From: Chloroflexota bacterium
GTDB lineage: Bacteria; Chloroflexota; UBA11872
Assembly: GCA_026708035.1 (NCBI GenBank)
Contig: JAPOVQ010000021.1
Coordinates: 1 to 64,000, forward strand
Direction of reading: 5' to 3'
Length of the DNA stretch: 64,000 bases
Shown: one piece after another, positions 1 to 8,791 of the stretch
How the letters are laid out: each line of letters opens with the position of its first letter
Position numbering within the stretch: position 1 is the stretch's first letter
The notes under the pieces: generated by a model
Told to the model about the DNA's origin: nothing
The model's input: the letters and a program-made list of their open reading frames with translations, nothing else
Databases searched by the model: none
Program-made: the position numbers and the translations under genes

Positions 1-467
1 GGCGGTGCCGAGGCCCTTCCCCACGCGCCCCGCCCCCAATAATTCAAAGGTCTCCTCTGGGAGAGGGTCAGGGTGAGGGAATCCGGCGGCCCGCACCGCG
101 TGCAGCGTGGGACCGCCACCCCCGCAACCGGCCGATGCATTCGATGTAGGGGCGCCCCCCGTGGGCGCCCGTTCCCCTCCGTTCGTGGTGAGCCCTTCGG
201 CAAGCTCAGGGCAGGCTCCGTCGAACCACGTCTTTTGGATCGGGGCTAGCCGGACGTCCAAACGCCCTGTAGGGGCGTCCCTTGTGGGCGCCCGCTTTCT
301 CCTCGTCGCCGCAAGCCGGCCTCTCTCTTGAAGAGATCCTCGCGAAACCACTTCGTCATTCCGGCGAAAGCCGGAATCCAGTCCGGTCAGGTCTGGAGGC
401 GTTGGACCCTTGCCCGGTGGCCCGCGCAGGCTCCGACGGGGCAGGCTTCAAACCTGCCCCTGCCAAC
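1..467. repeat. Intergenic repeat cluster (families A, B, C, D)
   Basis: No gene is supported here. The stretch holds a family A element at 51-79 (CTCCTCTGGGAGAGGG followed by a GTGAGGG tail), a family D element at 181-230 whose ends are complementary (GTTCGTGGT / ACCACG), family B palindromes at 146-171, 268-294 and 438-460 (GGGGCAGG, loop, CCTGCCCC), and a family C palindrome at 354-381 (CATTCCGGC / GCCGGAATC). All recur elsewhere in the window, always between genes. Confidence 0.8.
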
Positions 468-1931
468 CTACGATCCCCCCGCGAACCACACCTCCACCCA
501 GGTGCTCACGAACAGCGACCCGTCCGCCTCGCTCACGTCTCGCACCTCGATGCGCAGGCGTCCCGGCGCGGTCGTCCCCGTCACGGCGATCGACCGCGCA
601 AACGTGCCCGGCCCGTCGAGATCGCCTTCCACCGTGATATAGCTCTCGCCCACCACCGTTCCGGCCTCGTCGTAGATGCGATATGTCAGGTTCTTCTCGA
701 ACGGCATCACGCTGATCCGCCCGCGAACCTCGATCTCCGTGCCCACCGTCGCGCCGCTCAGCGGCGCCTCCAGCACCAGCTCGCGCACCGGGCGGTCCAT
801 TTCCTCATCCGGCTGTGCGCCGTACATCGACGGAGTGGCCTCCAGGACCACCAGCACATTCGTCCGAGCCACCGCCGAACCGGCGCCTGCGTCCACGATC
901 TCGATGCGTCCCGGTACACCCTCGCCCGCGATGAACTCCACCGGCGCGGCGAACGTCCCCAGAGAGCCCTCGAAGCCCTCGACCGGCAGCGTGCCCATGC
1001 CGATCACCCCGCCGCGAGCGTCATAGACCAGGTAGCGAAGGCCGTCGCCCGAAGGGCGCATGGTCGTCGTACCTCGAACCTCGAACCCGCTAGCAACGGT
1101 CTCGCCCGGCAGTGGGGACTCGACCACCAACGCCCGCCGCTCCGCCAGCTTGCCGTCCCGCAGAGCGAAGTCACGAGTGATTTCGAGCGTCGGGCAGCAC
1201 AGTCCATCGCCGGCGCGGTGTGTCACCGTCTCGGCGACGATCCGTCCGCCGGCGATCGTCAGGCTCCGCACCGGCACCCGGTCTCCCAGGTACGTCCGCG
1301 CCGCCTGCACCGGCTCACCGTCCCGATCGAGTACGGCGACCAGATGCTTGAACGTGCCGCTGCCGCCGCCGGAGGTAAAGAGAACCACGGCCGCATCGGC
1401 GATCCCATCGCCATCGAGGTCGCCAAAGGCGACCGTGTCGTTGTCGATGCCCGTGTAGTCCCGTTCCGTCGCGCCCTCGCCATAGGCGATCGATCCCTCG
1501 CCGTCCTCGAGCCGGATGGGGGTGTTTTCCTCACCGAGAAGCGGCAGGCGGTATTCGGCGTTCCGCAGCTGCTCCAGCGTCAGCCGCTGCGTAGTCATGG
1601 TGGAAGCTATTGGGGATTCCCAATCGAAACGCTCGCTGTTCGGCCGCTGCTGCAATCCCTCCGGACCGTTAATCCAGGTGCGCGAACCGTCGGTGAACCC
1701 GGTCCAGTTATCGGACTTGCGCCAGATCAGCTCTCCGTTGCTCGTGGATTGCCGCGTCGTACCCGTTTCCGGATCGTGCCGCTCGTCCTCCAGGCAGTCG
1801 CCCACCACGTCCGGAATCAGGTCGCGCAGCGCCTTGAACCCCAGTTGAAACGAACAGTCCTGGGCCACAACCGGCTGAAACGAGAACAGCAGGGCGATCA
1901 GGGCCACCGCCAGCAAGAGCCTAGTCTTCAT
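468..1931 (-). CDS. Secreted protein with two C-terminal Gmad2 domains
   Basis: The 487-residue product starts with a clear signal peptide (charged MKTR, a hydrophobic stretch to about residue 22, then a VVAQ-type cleavage end), so it acts outside the membrane. Around residue 170 it has a calcium-loop-like GDLDGDGIADA motif. The C-terminal half has two similar immunoglobulin-like Gmad2 domains, at about 268-370 and 386-485, each opening with the pattern ESPLPG/EAPLSG...FEVRG. Gmad2 domains occur in spore-germination and cell-surface proteins of many bacteria, where they are thought to mediate binding; no enzyme motif is visible. It is monocistronic, with its 3' end against the repeat cluster and its 5' end towards the toxin-antitoxin locus. 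Domain assignment is by pattern recognition; the biological role is unknown. Confidence 0.8.
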   Translation of the reverse strand: MKTRLLLAVALIALLFSFQPVVAQDCSFQLGFKALRDLIPDVVGDCLEDERHDPETGTTRQSTSNGELIWRKSDNWTGFTDGSRTWINGPEGLQQRPNSERFDWESPIASTMTTQRLTLEQLRNAEYRLPLLGEENTPIRLEDGEGSIAYGEGATERDYTGIDNDTVAFGDLDGDGIADAAVVLFTSGGGSGTFKHLVAVLDRDGEPVQAARTYLGDRVPVRSLTIAGGRIVAETVTHRAGDGLCCPTLEITRDFALRDGKLAERRALVVESPLPGETVASGFEVRGTTTMRPSGDGLRYLVYDARGGVIGMGTLPVEGFEGSLGTFAAPVEFIAGEGVPGRIEIVDAGAGSAVARTNVLVVLEATPSMYGAQPDEEMDRPVRELVLEAPLSGATVGTEIEVRGRISVMPFEKNLTYRIYDEAGTVVGESYITVEGDLDGPGTFARSIAVTGTTAPGRLRIEVRDVSEADGSLFVSTWVEVWFAGGS

Positions 1932-2017
1932 CGATCAGGCCTTCCCGCTCGTCCATGAGCGACGACTTGAAGGGATGCCTACGTTAGCAGCGTCCGGCTC
2001 AGGCCGCTGAGGACCTG

Positions 2018-2101
2018 CCCGACGACGAGATTGATCAGCCGTCCCTTGCGATAGAACACTCTGCGCACCTGGCAGCCGTTGAGGTGGGCGTGGGCGCCGC
2101 G
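2018..2101 (-). pseudogene. Decayed second copy of the leuS 3' end
   Basis: Read on the minus strand this stretch encodes AHAHLNGCQVRRVFYRKGR and then LINLVVG. That matches the last residues of the intact LeuRS (HLNGRQVRRVFYREGR, LINLVVG) with only about two changes in the last 23. The nucleotide match to 3007-3090 is roughly 80%, and most differences are synonymous. The copy lacks the stop after VVG, runs on for about a dozen residues to a TAG, and has no upstream LeuRS sequence. It therefore looks like the tail of a formerly functional leuS. It lies in the same orientation as the real gene, and the toxin-antitoxin pair sits exactly between the two tails. Confidence 0.8.
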
Positions 2102-2186
2102 GAGGCCCGTCCAGCCTCATACTCGCCGTGCGGCGGAGTCGTACTACACTGTGTGACGCCAGCATACGGACGAGGCGACCAGTGCG

Positions 2187-2609
2187 ATGAGCCGGCATCT
2201 GTCGGTACGCGTGGGCGATGACCTGTTCGAGCAGTTGGAGACCCAGAGCCGGAGAAGCGGGCAGTCACGATCGGCGGTCGCCAAGCAGTTGCTCGATGAG
2301 GGCCTGCGCATGGAGCAACATCCCGGGATCGTCTTCCGCTCGGGCCCCGGGGGGCGCCGCCCGGGATTGATCGGCGGTCCGGACGTGTGGGAGGTGGTCG
2401 GCGCGCTTCGCGGAGCGGATGGCGGCGATATCGACAGTCTGGCAAGCATTGGCGAGCGGACCGGACTGACCGCCGATCAGGTGGGAACTGCCCTGCGCTA
2501 CTACGCCGACTACACCGACGAAGTCGCCGCCTGGATTCGGCGAGTCGAGGAAGAGGCTGAACGAGCCGAGGCCCGCTGGCGACGGGAGCAAGCGCTGCTC
2601 GGCAGGTGA
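2187..2609 (+). CDS. Ribbon-helix-helix antitoxin with DUF433-like C-terminus
   Basis: The 140-residue protein has an N-terminal ribbon-helix-helix segment (SVRVGDDLFEQLETQSRRSG, residues 5-24, then a SRSAVAKQLLDEG helix). This is typical of CopG/Arc-type DNA-binding antitoxins. A second module follows, from about residue 47 (GIVFRSGPGGRRPGLIGGPD then VWEVV), resembling DUF433-type antitoxin domains, and the protein ends in a charged helix. Its stop codon overlaps the GTG start of the following PIN-like gene (GTGA), so the two are translationally coupled. The expected role is to bind and neutralise that toxin and repress the pair's own promoter. No obvious operator palindrome was found upstream. 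Confidence 0.8.
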   Translation: MSRHLSVRVGDDLFEQLETQSRRSGQSRSAVAKQLLDEGLRMEQHPGIVFRSGPGGRRPGLIGGPDVWEVVGALRGADGGDIDSLASIGERTGLTADQVGTALRYYADYTDEVAAWIRRVEEEAERAEARWRREQALLGR

Positions 2610-2959
2610 AGCTGCTGCTCGACGAGATGTGGGCGCCCGCGATCGCCGAGGCGCTGCGGGACCGCGGGCATGAGGTTGTGGCCGTGGCCGAACGGCGCGA
2701 CCTTCGAGGCATGTCCGATGCGGCAATCTTCGATGCGGCGCAGGCGGAATCTTGGGTGATCGTGACGGAAAACGTCGTGGACTATCGACCGCTCGCGGCA
2801 GCCGCCATGCGCGCCGGTCGTGCCTCGCCGGCGCTCATTTACACCAGCAACCGAGCCTATCCGCGAGCCAATCGGCGGACGGCCGGGCGGCTGGTGGCGG
2901 CTCTGGACGCCTTGCTTACGACACGCGACGCGGTCGAGAGCGAGCACTGGCTCGAATAG
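2606..2959 (+). CDS. DUF5615-type PIN-like toxin
   Basis: This 117-residue protein begins KLLLDEMWAPAIAEALRDRG, the N-terminal signature of the DUF5615 PIN-like family. It has the conserved early acidic pair (DE at residues 5-6), a middle SDAAIFDAAQ helix and VIVTENVVDY, which carries the second acidic/Asn cluster of the nuclease fold. PIN-like toxins are Mg-dependent RNases. It starts with GTG inside the antitoxin stop codon. The pair is wedged between a decayed leuS tail and the real leuS 3' end, which suggests that the module moved here together with a piece of leuS. The family assignment is good; RNase activity is inferred. Confidence 0.8.
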   Translation: MKLLLDEMWAPAIAEALRDRGHEVVAVAERRDLRGMSDAAIFDAAQAESWVIVTENVVDYRPLAAAAMRAGRASPALIYTSNRAYPRANRRTAGRLVAALDALLTTRDAVESEHWLE

Positions 2960-3003
2960 CCAGGGATTGAGCCGGGGCTACGAAAGCGTCGAATCGCAGC
3001 CGA

Positions 3004-5655
3004 TCATCCGACCACCAGGTTGATCAACCGCCCCTCGCGGTAAAAGACCCTGCGCACTTGGCGGCCGTTCAGATGGGCCTGGGCGCGCTCGCTGGCCAGC
3101 GCCAGTTCGCGCGCGCCGTTTTCGTCGATGGTCACCGGCGCCTCGATGCGGTCGCGCACCTTGCCGTTCACCTGCACCACTAGGGTGAAGGTCTCATCCG
3201 CCGCCAGGTCCGGGTCCCACTCCGGCCAGGGCTGCAGGTGGATGCTCTCCGTGTGACCGGTGCGCTCCCACAGCTCCTCGGCCATGAACACCGCGCTGGG
3301 CGCCAGCAGCACCAGGAAGGTCTCGATCGTCTCGGTCCAGATGGGCCGGGCGCGGAGCTCCTCGTCGCCCACCTCGACCAGGAAGTTCGTGAACTCCATC
3401 AGCGCCGCGATCATGGTGTTGAACTTGAGCCCGTCGATGTCCTGGCTCACGCGGCGGATTGTCTGGTGCAGGCGGCGGCGCAGCTCGACCTCGACATCGG
3501 CATATGCCGCGCGCCGCCGCTCGGTGTCGCCCACCGGCTGGTCGAGCACCACGTTCCAGACGCGGCCTAGCCAGCGCGAGACTCCCACCCGCCCCTGCTC
3601 GCTCCAGGGCAGCGTGCGATCGAACGGTCCAATGAACAGGACGTAGCAGCGCAGCGCGTCGCCGCCCGCGGCGGCGGCAACGTCGTCGGGTGACACGACG
3701 TTGCGCCAGGACTTGGACATCCGGGTCACGCGGAACTCGACCAAGGCCTGGCCGTTGCGCTGCGCGCGCTCGCCGGTCAGCTCGAAGCGGGCCTCCAGGG
3801 GAAAGCGGCGGAACGGCTGTGCCGACTCGGGGTGCTCGTAGGCGTCGGCCCCGTCGGCCGCGCCGATGCGCGCGCCGCCCTGGCTGTCGATCCGCAGGGC
3901 GGCCTCGTCCACCCAACCGCCCTGGGCCAGCAAGATGCCCTGGTGGCGCAGGGCCTTGAATGGCTCGGTGAGATCCACCACTCCGGCGTCGCGCAAGGCC
4001 TTGGTCCAGAAGCGGGCGTAGAGCAGGTGCATCACGCTGTGCTCGGCCCCGCCGACGTAGAGGTCCACCGGCATCCAGCGCCGGATCGCGTCGAGATCGA
4101 AGGCCTGGTCCTGCTGGTCCGGGCTGCAGAAGCGCAGGAAATACCAGCTCGAGCAGGCAAAGCCGCCCAGGGTGTCGGTTTCGCGCCGCCCCGCGCCGCC
4201 GCAGGACGGGCAGGCGGTGTTGACCCAGTCCTCGGCGGCATCGAGGGGCGCGCGCCCGCCCAGCTGCTGCGGGTCGATCTGGTCGAGATGCGGCAGCAGC
4301 ACCGGCAGCTCGTCTTCCGGCACGGGGACCTCGCCGCAGTGGTCGCAGTGCACGATCGGGATCGGCGTGCCCCAGTACCGCTGGCGCGAAATCAGCCAGT
4401 CGCGCAGCTTGTAGTTGATGGCGAAATCGCCGGCGCCTTGGTCGCGCAGCCACTCCGTGACGGCACGGATGCCCTCGCCTGAGGGCAGGCCGTTGAACCG
4501 GCCCGAGTTGACCATCGCACCTTCACCCAGGAAGGCCTCGGTCAGCGCCTCGCCTTCCCATTCGGGGGGAGTGATGACGGTGCGGATCTCGATGCCGTAG
4601 CGCGTGGCGAAATCGAAGTCGCGCTGGTCGTGGGCCGGCACCGCCATGATGGCGCCCGAGCCGTAGGACATCAGCACGTAGTCGGCGATCCAGATAGGCA
4701 GGCGCTCGCCGTTGACCGGGTTGACCGCGTAGCCGCCGGTGAACACGCCCGTCTTGTCGTCGTCCAGCGCCACCCGCTCCAGCTCGGCCTTCCGCGCCGC
4801 GGCGGCCACGTAGGCAGTCACCTCGTCGGCGCGCTCCGGCGTGGTGACCTCGGCCACCAGCGGGTGCTCCGGCGCCAGAACCATGAAGGTGGCGCCGAAC
4901 AGCGTGTCCGGCCGCGTGGTGAAGACCGGCATCTCGTCCCCGGCCTCGGTGGTGAACACCACGTCGGCGCCCTCGCTGCGGCCTATCCAGTTCACCTGCG
5001 CGCTGCAGGTTTCGTCAGGCCAATCCAGCCCTTCCAAGTCTTCGATCAGCTGGTCGGCGTAGTCGGTGATCTTGAAGAACCACTGCGTCAGCTCGCGCTG
5101 GCTGATGTCGGTGTGGCCGCGCCAGTCGGTGCCGTCGGCGTTGACCTCTTCGTTCGCCAGCGCGCCGCAGATCGGGCACCACCACTGCATGCCGGTGGCG
5201 CGATAGGCCAGCCCGCGCTCGTAGAGCTTGAGGAACATCCACTGGGTCCAGCGGTAGTACTCGGGATGCGTGGAGTTGATCTCCCGCGCCCAGTCGAAGG
5301 ACGCGCCCGCTAGGTCCAGTTGCCGCTTGTAGTTGGCGCTCCACTCGCGCGTCAGATCGGCCGGGTGGCGCCCGGTCTCGATGGCGGCGTTCTCGGTGGG
5401 CAGGCCGAAGGCGTCCCAGCCCATGGGGTGCAGCACGTCGTAGCCCCGCATGCGCATCACGCGCGACAGCACGTCCGTGGGCACATAGTTGCGCAGGTGA
5501 CCCACGCTGATGCCGTCCCCCGAGGGATAGGGGAAGAAATCCAGGCAGTAAAACGTGGGCCGATCCGAGGGCTCGGGCGTGCGGTAGAGGTCCTGCTCGG
5601 CCCAGCGCGCACGCCATTTGGGATCGATTTCGGCGGGAGAAAACTCGACAGTCAC
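3004..5655 (-). CDS. leuS: Leucyl-tRNA synthetase
   Basis: The 883-residue class I aminoacyl-tRNA synthetase charges tRNA-Leu in the cytoplasm; two of its tRNA substrates are encoded in this window. The HIGH-type signature is in PYPSGDGISVGHLRNY near residue 42. The CP1 editing insertion follows, including the TRPDTLFGATFMVLAPEHPL region. A Cys-rich pair (CDHCG, CPSCGG) near residues 430-490 suggests zinc binding, and the KMSKS loop reads RMSKSWRNVVSP near residue 645. The length is normal for bacterial LeuRS. The anticodon-binding and C-terminal domains are complete, ending LINLVVG. The start chosen is the first Met of MTVEFSPAEIDPKWRARWAE, which fits the family N-terminus. The gene is probably monocistronic, with repeats upstream. 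Confidence 0.97.
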   Translation of the reverse strand: MTVEFSPAEIDPKWRARWAEQDLYRTPEPSDRPTFYCLDFFPYPSGDGISVGHLRNYVPTDVLSRVMRMRGYDVLHPMGWDAFGLPTENAAIETGRHPADLTREWSANYKRQLDLAGASFDWAREINSTHPEYYRWTQWMFLKLYERGLAYRATGMQWWCPICGALANEEVNADGTDWRGHTDISQRELTQWFFKITDYADQLIEDLEGLDWPDETCSAQVNWIGRSEGADVVFTTEAGDEMPVFTTRPDTLFGATFMVLAPEHPLVAEVTTPERADEVTAYVAAAARKAELERVALDDDKTGVFTGGYAVNPVNGERLPIWIADYVLMSYGSGAIMAVPAHDQRDFDFATRYGIEIRTVITPPEWEGEALTEAFLGEGAMVNSGRFNGLPSGEGIRAVTEWLRDQGAGDFAINYKLRDWLISRQRYWGTPIPIVHCDHCGEVPVPEDELPVLLPHLDQIDPQQLGGRAPLDAAEDWVNTACPSCGGAGRRETDTLGGFACSSWYFLRFCSPDQQDQAFDLDAIRRWMPVDLYVGGAEHSVMHLLYARFWTKALRDAGVVDLTEPFKALRHQGILLAQGGWVDEAALRIDSQGGARIGAADGADAYEHPESAQPFRRFPLEARFELTGERAQRNGQALVEFRVTRMSKSWRNVVSPDDVAAAAGGDALRCYVLFIGPFDRTLPWSEQGRVGVSRWLGRVWNVVLDQPVGDTERRRAAYADVEVELRRRLHQTIRRVSQDIDGLKFNTMIAALMEFTNFLVEVGDEELRARPIWTETIETFLVLLAPSAVFMAEELWERTGHTESIHLQPWPEWDPDLAADETFTLVVQVNGKVRDRIEAPVTIDENGARELALASERAQAHLNGRQVRRVFYREGRLINLVVG

Positions 5656-5828
5656 GGGTGCCTGCGGCGGATGGACGCGGACTTCATTCTAGGGCAGTCG
5701 GCGGTCGATGGTCCGGTAGGGGCAGGTTTCAAACCTGCCCGTTCGGGTGATGCGGTGTCTGGCGGGCGCCGGTCCGGTCCCCTCTCCCTCTGGGAGAGGG
5801 TTAGGGTGAGGGCGCCGGTCAAGGGCAT
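5656..5828. repeat. Intergenic repeats (family B then A)
   Basis: A family B palindrome at 5716-5741 (GGGGCAGGTTTCAAACCTGCCC) is followed by a family A element at 5780-5812 (CCTCTCCCTCTGGGAGAGGG with the TTAGGGTGAGGG tail). No gene is present. Confidence 0.8.
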
Positions 5829-7178
5829 CTAGTTCGCCGCCGGCAACTCAATCCGAAACGTCGAGCCCTCGCCCGGCGTGCTCGTCGCCGTCAGGCGGCC
5901 GTCCATGGCCTCGATCAGAGCCCGCGCAATCGCCAGACCGAGCCCGCTGCCGCGGGTCTTGCGGCCCGAGGCGTCCGTGCCGCGGTAGAACCGGTCGAAG
6001 ATGTGCGGCAGGTCCTCGGCGGGGATGCCCTCGCCCGTATCCGTAACCTCGATCCAGCCGGCCCCTTCGTCCTGCGTGCCCGAGCGAACGCAGATCGCGC
6101 CGCCCGACGGCGTGTGGCGCACCGCGTTGTCGAGCAGATTGGCCAGCACCTGGCGCAGCCGCGCCTCGTCGGCCCGGGTCGTGCCCGGCGAAGACTCCGA
6201 CTCCAGTGCCACGCCTTTGGCCTGCGCCTGGCTCCGCATCGCCGAGGCCGCGTCATTGAGCACGCGATCGAGGGAAACTTGCTCAATCGAGAGGTCCAGC
6301 TTGCCTACGTCCGCCAGTGAGAGATCGCGAATGTCTTCGACCAACCGGTGCAGCCCCTCGGCGCGGTCCAGCGTCGACCGCAGCGTCTCGTCCGAGCGGT
6401 CGTAGACGCCGTCCAGCATGGCCTGAAGATTGCCCTCGATCACGGTCACCGGCGTGCGCAGCTCGTGGGCGATATCGGCAAACAGGTTGCGGCGCGCGGC
6501 CTCCTGGGCCTGCAAGCCGGCCGCCATGTCGTCGAAGGCCGCGCCGACGGTGGCCAGTTCGTCCCGGCCGGCAAGCCCGCTGCGCGAGCGCAGATCGCCT
6601 GACGCCACGCCGCGCGCCGCCGCCGTCAGCCGCCGCAGCGGCCGGGTGATGCCGGCAGCGATGACAACACCGACCATGAGCGCCACGCCCACGGCGATTG
6701 CCAGGCCAATCAGCAACGACCGCACCGTCTCGTTGATGAAGGCTCGTTCCAGCACGGCGCGAGCGTCGGATCCGATGGGCAACGGCCCCGCCGGGCCCAG
6801 CGCTTGGGGCATGTGCAACTGGCCGATTTCTCGGCCCGCCGCTACTAGCGGCGTCGCCGGCCAGGCGGCGATGGCCAAGCGGGATCGGATGCCGCCTGGG
6901 CCCCAGACCAAGTCGCCCTCGGTGTCCACCACCGCCAGCGGCAACCCGCGCGGCTGGCCTCGGGAAAACACCTCGCGCGCCGCCTTCCGAAGATCGCCCG
7001 TGCGCTCGTAGGCCGCCGCGAGCCGGTCGGCCGTATGCTCGGCTTCGTGGTGGCGAACGTCTGACGCGAACCTCTCGAACCGGCTGGCCGTCGTCAGTCC
7101 CACCACCAGCGCGGCTGTGCCCACGGCCACCGCCGCCACCGCCACGAAGGCCAGCACCAGCCGCAGCGACAGCCGCAT
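5829..7178 (-). CDS. Sensor histidine kinase
   Basis: This is the membrane sensor kinase of a two-component system, 449 residues long. Transmembrane helices lie at about 6-28 and 155-177 and flank a roughly 125-residue extracytoplasmic sensor domain. They are followed by a HAMP linker (about 178-231), a HisKA dimerisation helix with the phospho-acceptor His238 in DIAHELRTPVTVIEGN, and a HATPase domain with N-box QVLANLLDNAVRHTP and G-boxes DTGEGIPAEDLP and GSGLGLAIARALIEAMDG. It starts 2 nt after the stop of the response-regulator gene, so both are made from one transcript. The ligand is unknown. The His-rich secreted protein just upstream is the obvious candidate partner or target. Confidence 0.93.
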   Translation of the reverse strand: MRLSLRLVLAFVAVAAVAVGTAALVVGLTTASRFERFASDVRHHEAEHTADRLAAAYERTGDLRKAAREVFSRGQPRGLPLAVVDTEGDLVWGPGGIRSRLAIAAWPATPLVAAGREIGQLHMPQALGPAGPLPIGSDARAVLERAFINETVRSLLIGLAIAVGVALMVGVVIAAGITRPLRRLTAAARGVASGDLRSRSGLAGRDELATVGAAFDDMAAGLQAQEAARRNLFADIAHELRTPVTVIEGNLQAMLDGVYDRSDETLRSTLDRAEGLHRLVEDIRDLSLADVGKLDLSIEQVSLDRVLNDAASAMRSQAQAKGVALESESSPGTTRADEARLRQVLANLLDNAVRHTPSGGAICVRSGTQDEGAGWIEVTDTGEGIPAEDLPHIFDRFYRGTDASGRKTRGSGLGLAIARALIEAMDGRLTATSTPGEGSTFRIELPAAN

Positions 7179-7180
7179 GG

Positions 7181-7864
7181 CTACGTGTCGCCCAGCCGGT
7201 AGCCGACCCCGGTGACGGTCACGACGTAGCGCGGCTCGCCGGGATCGGGTTCCACCTTGCGCCGCAGGTTGCGGATGTGGCTGTCGATCGAGCGCTCCAA
7301 TGTGATGCTGTCCGGGCCCGCCACCGCGTCCAACAGGTCCGCGCGTGACAGCACCCGTCCGTCGGCACGCGCCAGCGTCGCCAGCAGATCGAATTCGGTG
7401 CGCGTCAGCGCCAGCAGATTTCCGTCGCGCCTGACCTGGCGGCGGTCGACGTCGATTTCCAGCGAGCCCACGCGCGTGGACGCGGCGACCGGCTCCGCTT
7501 GCGCTCGCCGCAGGATCGTATGCACGCGGGCCACCAGCTCACGCGGGTGAAACGGCTTCGTCACGTAGTCGTCGGCGCCCAACTCGAGGCCCAGCACGCG
7601 GTCCGTCACCTCATCTCGCGCCGTCAGCAGCACCACGGGCCGCGGTCCGCGTTCCCGGATCGTGCGCAGCACGTCGAGGCCGCCGATGCCCGGAAGCATC
7701 AAATCCAGCACCACGATGTCGGGCTGCTGCGTGGCCTCGTGCATCAGGGCGGTCTCGCCGTCCTCCGCCGTGATGACCTCCATGCCTTCGCGGCGGAGGT
7801 AGGCGCTCACCAGGCGGCGAATGTCGGGGTCGTCGTCCACCACGAGGACGCGCTGGTGTTTCAC
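7181..7864 (-). CDS. OmpR/PhoB-family response regulator
   Basis: A receiver domain (residues about 4-118) contains the acidic pocket VVDDDPD, the phospho-acceptor Asp54 in VVLDLMLPGIGG, the switch residues (VVLLTA) and the conserved Lys in YVTKPFHPRELVAR. It is joined to a winged-helix DNA-binding domain (LTRTEFDLLATLARADGRVL, then TVTGVGYRLG). I placed the start at the GTG at 7864, which gives 227 residues, begins MKHQRVLVVDDD and has GGGAGA just upstream. The longer open frame adds about 20 residues unlike the family. It precedes the histidine kinase by 2 nt. It probably controls its own operon and the secreted protein upstream. Confidence 0.93.
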   Translation of the reverse strand: MKHQRVLVVDDDPDIRRLVSAYLRREGMEVITAEDGETALMHEATQQPDIVVLDLMLPGIGGLDVLRTIRERGPRPVVLLTARDEVTDRVLGLELGADDYVTKPFHPRELVARVHTILRRAQAEPVAASTRVGSLEIDVDRRQVRRDGNLLALTRTEFDLLATLARADGRVLSRADLLDAVAGPDSITLERSIDSHIRNLRRKVEPDPGEPRYVVTVTGVGYRLGDT

Positions 7865-7941
7865 GGACAGTCTCCCGGAATCGTCACGGCGGCGGGAGCC
7901 GGCCGCCGACCGGCTCCCGCACACCGTACGCCTGGGGGAGG

Positions 7942-8748
7942 CTACAGAGCCAGCCGGCTCGCACTGGCGTCCGCCGGTGTCGATTTGGAGGAGTGGCAGC
8001 CGCCGTGCTTGCCGCCGGACTTCCCGTGGCCGAAGCCGCGGCCCCAGCCGTGACCCCGCCCCGGCTCGTCGGTGTTGGTCACGATGGATTCCACGCGATC
8101 CGCCAGCCCGTCCTTCATGGTCTGGGCGCGCTCCTCGCTCAGGCGTCCGGACTCGACCGCCGCGTCAATTGCCGCCGTTGCGCGGGAAACAAGCTCGGCA
8201 ATGTAGGCGTCCTTGGTCACGCCGTTGGCCTCGCCGATGTCCGCCAGCGACGTACCCTCGACCCGGCCCGCACGGATCTCCTCGACCGAGAGGCCCGACA
8301 GCTCGCTGAGCACGACGACCGGCGACGGCTTGCCGTCGAGCTTGACGGCCCAACCGCGGCTCCGGCCGTGCCAGCCGGCCTCACTGGTGACCATGGCCGT
8401 CACCTTGTCGGTGAGACCCTCTTTGATCTCCGCGGCGCGATCGTCGGAGAGCTTGCCGTCGGCGACCGCGTCATCGATCGCCGTTGTGGCGGCCTCCACC
8501 ACCGCCCCCACGTAGTCGTCGGTCGTGACGTCATTGGCCTCCGCGATGTCGGCCAGCGAGTCGCCGCTCTGCCGCGCGCCGCGGATTTCCTCGACCGAAA
8601 CACCAGTCAGGTCGCTCAGGATCTCTACTGGTGAGACCCGCTTGCCGCCAAACCCGCCGCCCCCGTGCGCCAGCGCGAGGCTCACGGCCACCACCGACAC
8701 CATGGCGGCGCCCGCTGCGGCGAGCGCCAGTTTCCTCCACCGACCCAT
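7942..8748 (-). CDS. Secreted tandem-module protein with His/Gly-rich tail
   Basis: The start at 8748 sits 6 nt after AGGAGG and gives a 268-residue protein with an N-terminal signal peptide (MGRWRKLALAAAGAAM... ending near LALAHGGG). Two homologous modules of about 95 residues follow. Each carries the pattern LS(D/E)LTGVSVEEIR...(S)LADI(A/G)EAN(D/G)VT and then an acidic helix ending DRA(A/E)...LTDKV; they resemble DUF2680-like secreted repeats. The tail is rich in Gly and His (GRGHGWGRGFGHGKSGGKHG, plus a Cys), suggesting that it binds transition metals. The gene lies 77 nt upstream of the response regulator on the same strand, so it may be sensed or regulated by the two-component system. 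Function is otherwise unknown. Confidence 0.8.
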   Translation of the reverse strand: MGRWRKLALAAAGAAMVSVVAVSLALAHGGGGFGGKRVSPVEILSDLTGVSVEEIRGARQSGDSLADIAEANDVTTDDYVGAVVEAATTAIDDAVADGKLSDDRAAEIKEGLTDKVTAMVTSEAGWHGRSRGWAVKLDGKPSPVVVLSELSGLSVEEIRAGRVEGTSLADIGEANGVTKDAYIAELVSRATAAIDAAVESGRLSEERAQTMKDGLADRVESIVTNTDEPGRGHGWGRGFGHGKSGGKHGGCHSSKSTPADASASRLAL

Positions 8749-8791
8749 CCACATCCTCCTTGCCGTCAGGCGAGGGCATCTGTTCACGAGA

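Noticed and set aside
282-1958. Long plus-strand open frame (558 codons) over the Gmad2 gene
   Set aside because: It is antisense to a gene with a clear signal peptide and two domains, and its translation is low-complexity Arg/His/Pro-rich with no family resemblance.
2187-2959. Integrase- or transposase-bearing mobile element at the leuS 3' end
   Set aside because: The interval holds only the toxin-antitoxin pair; no recombinase or terminal inverted repeats were found, so no insertion element is claimed.
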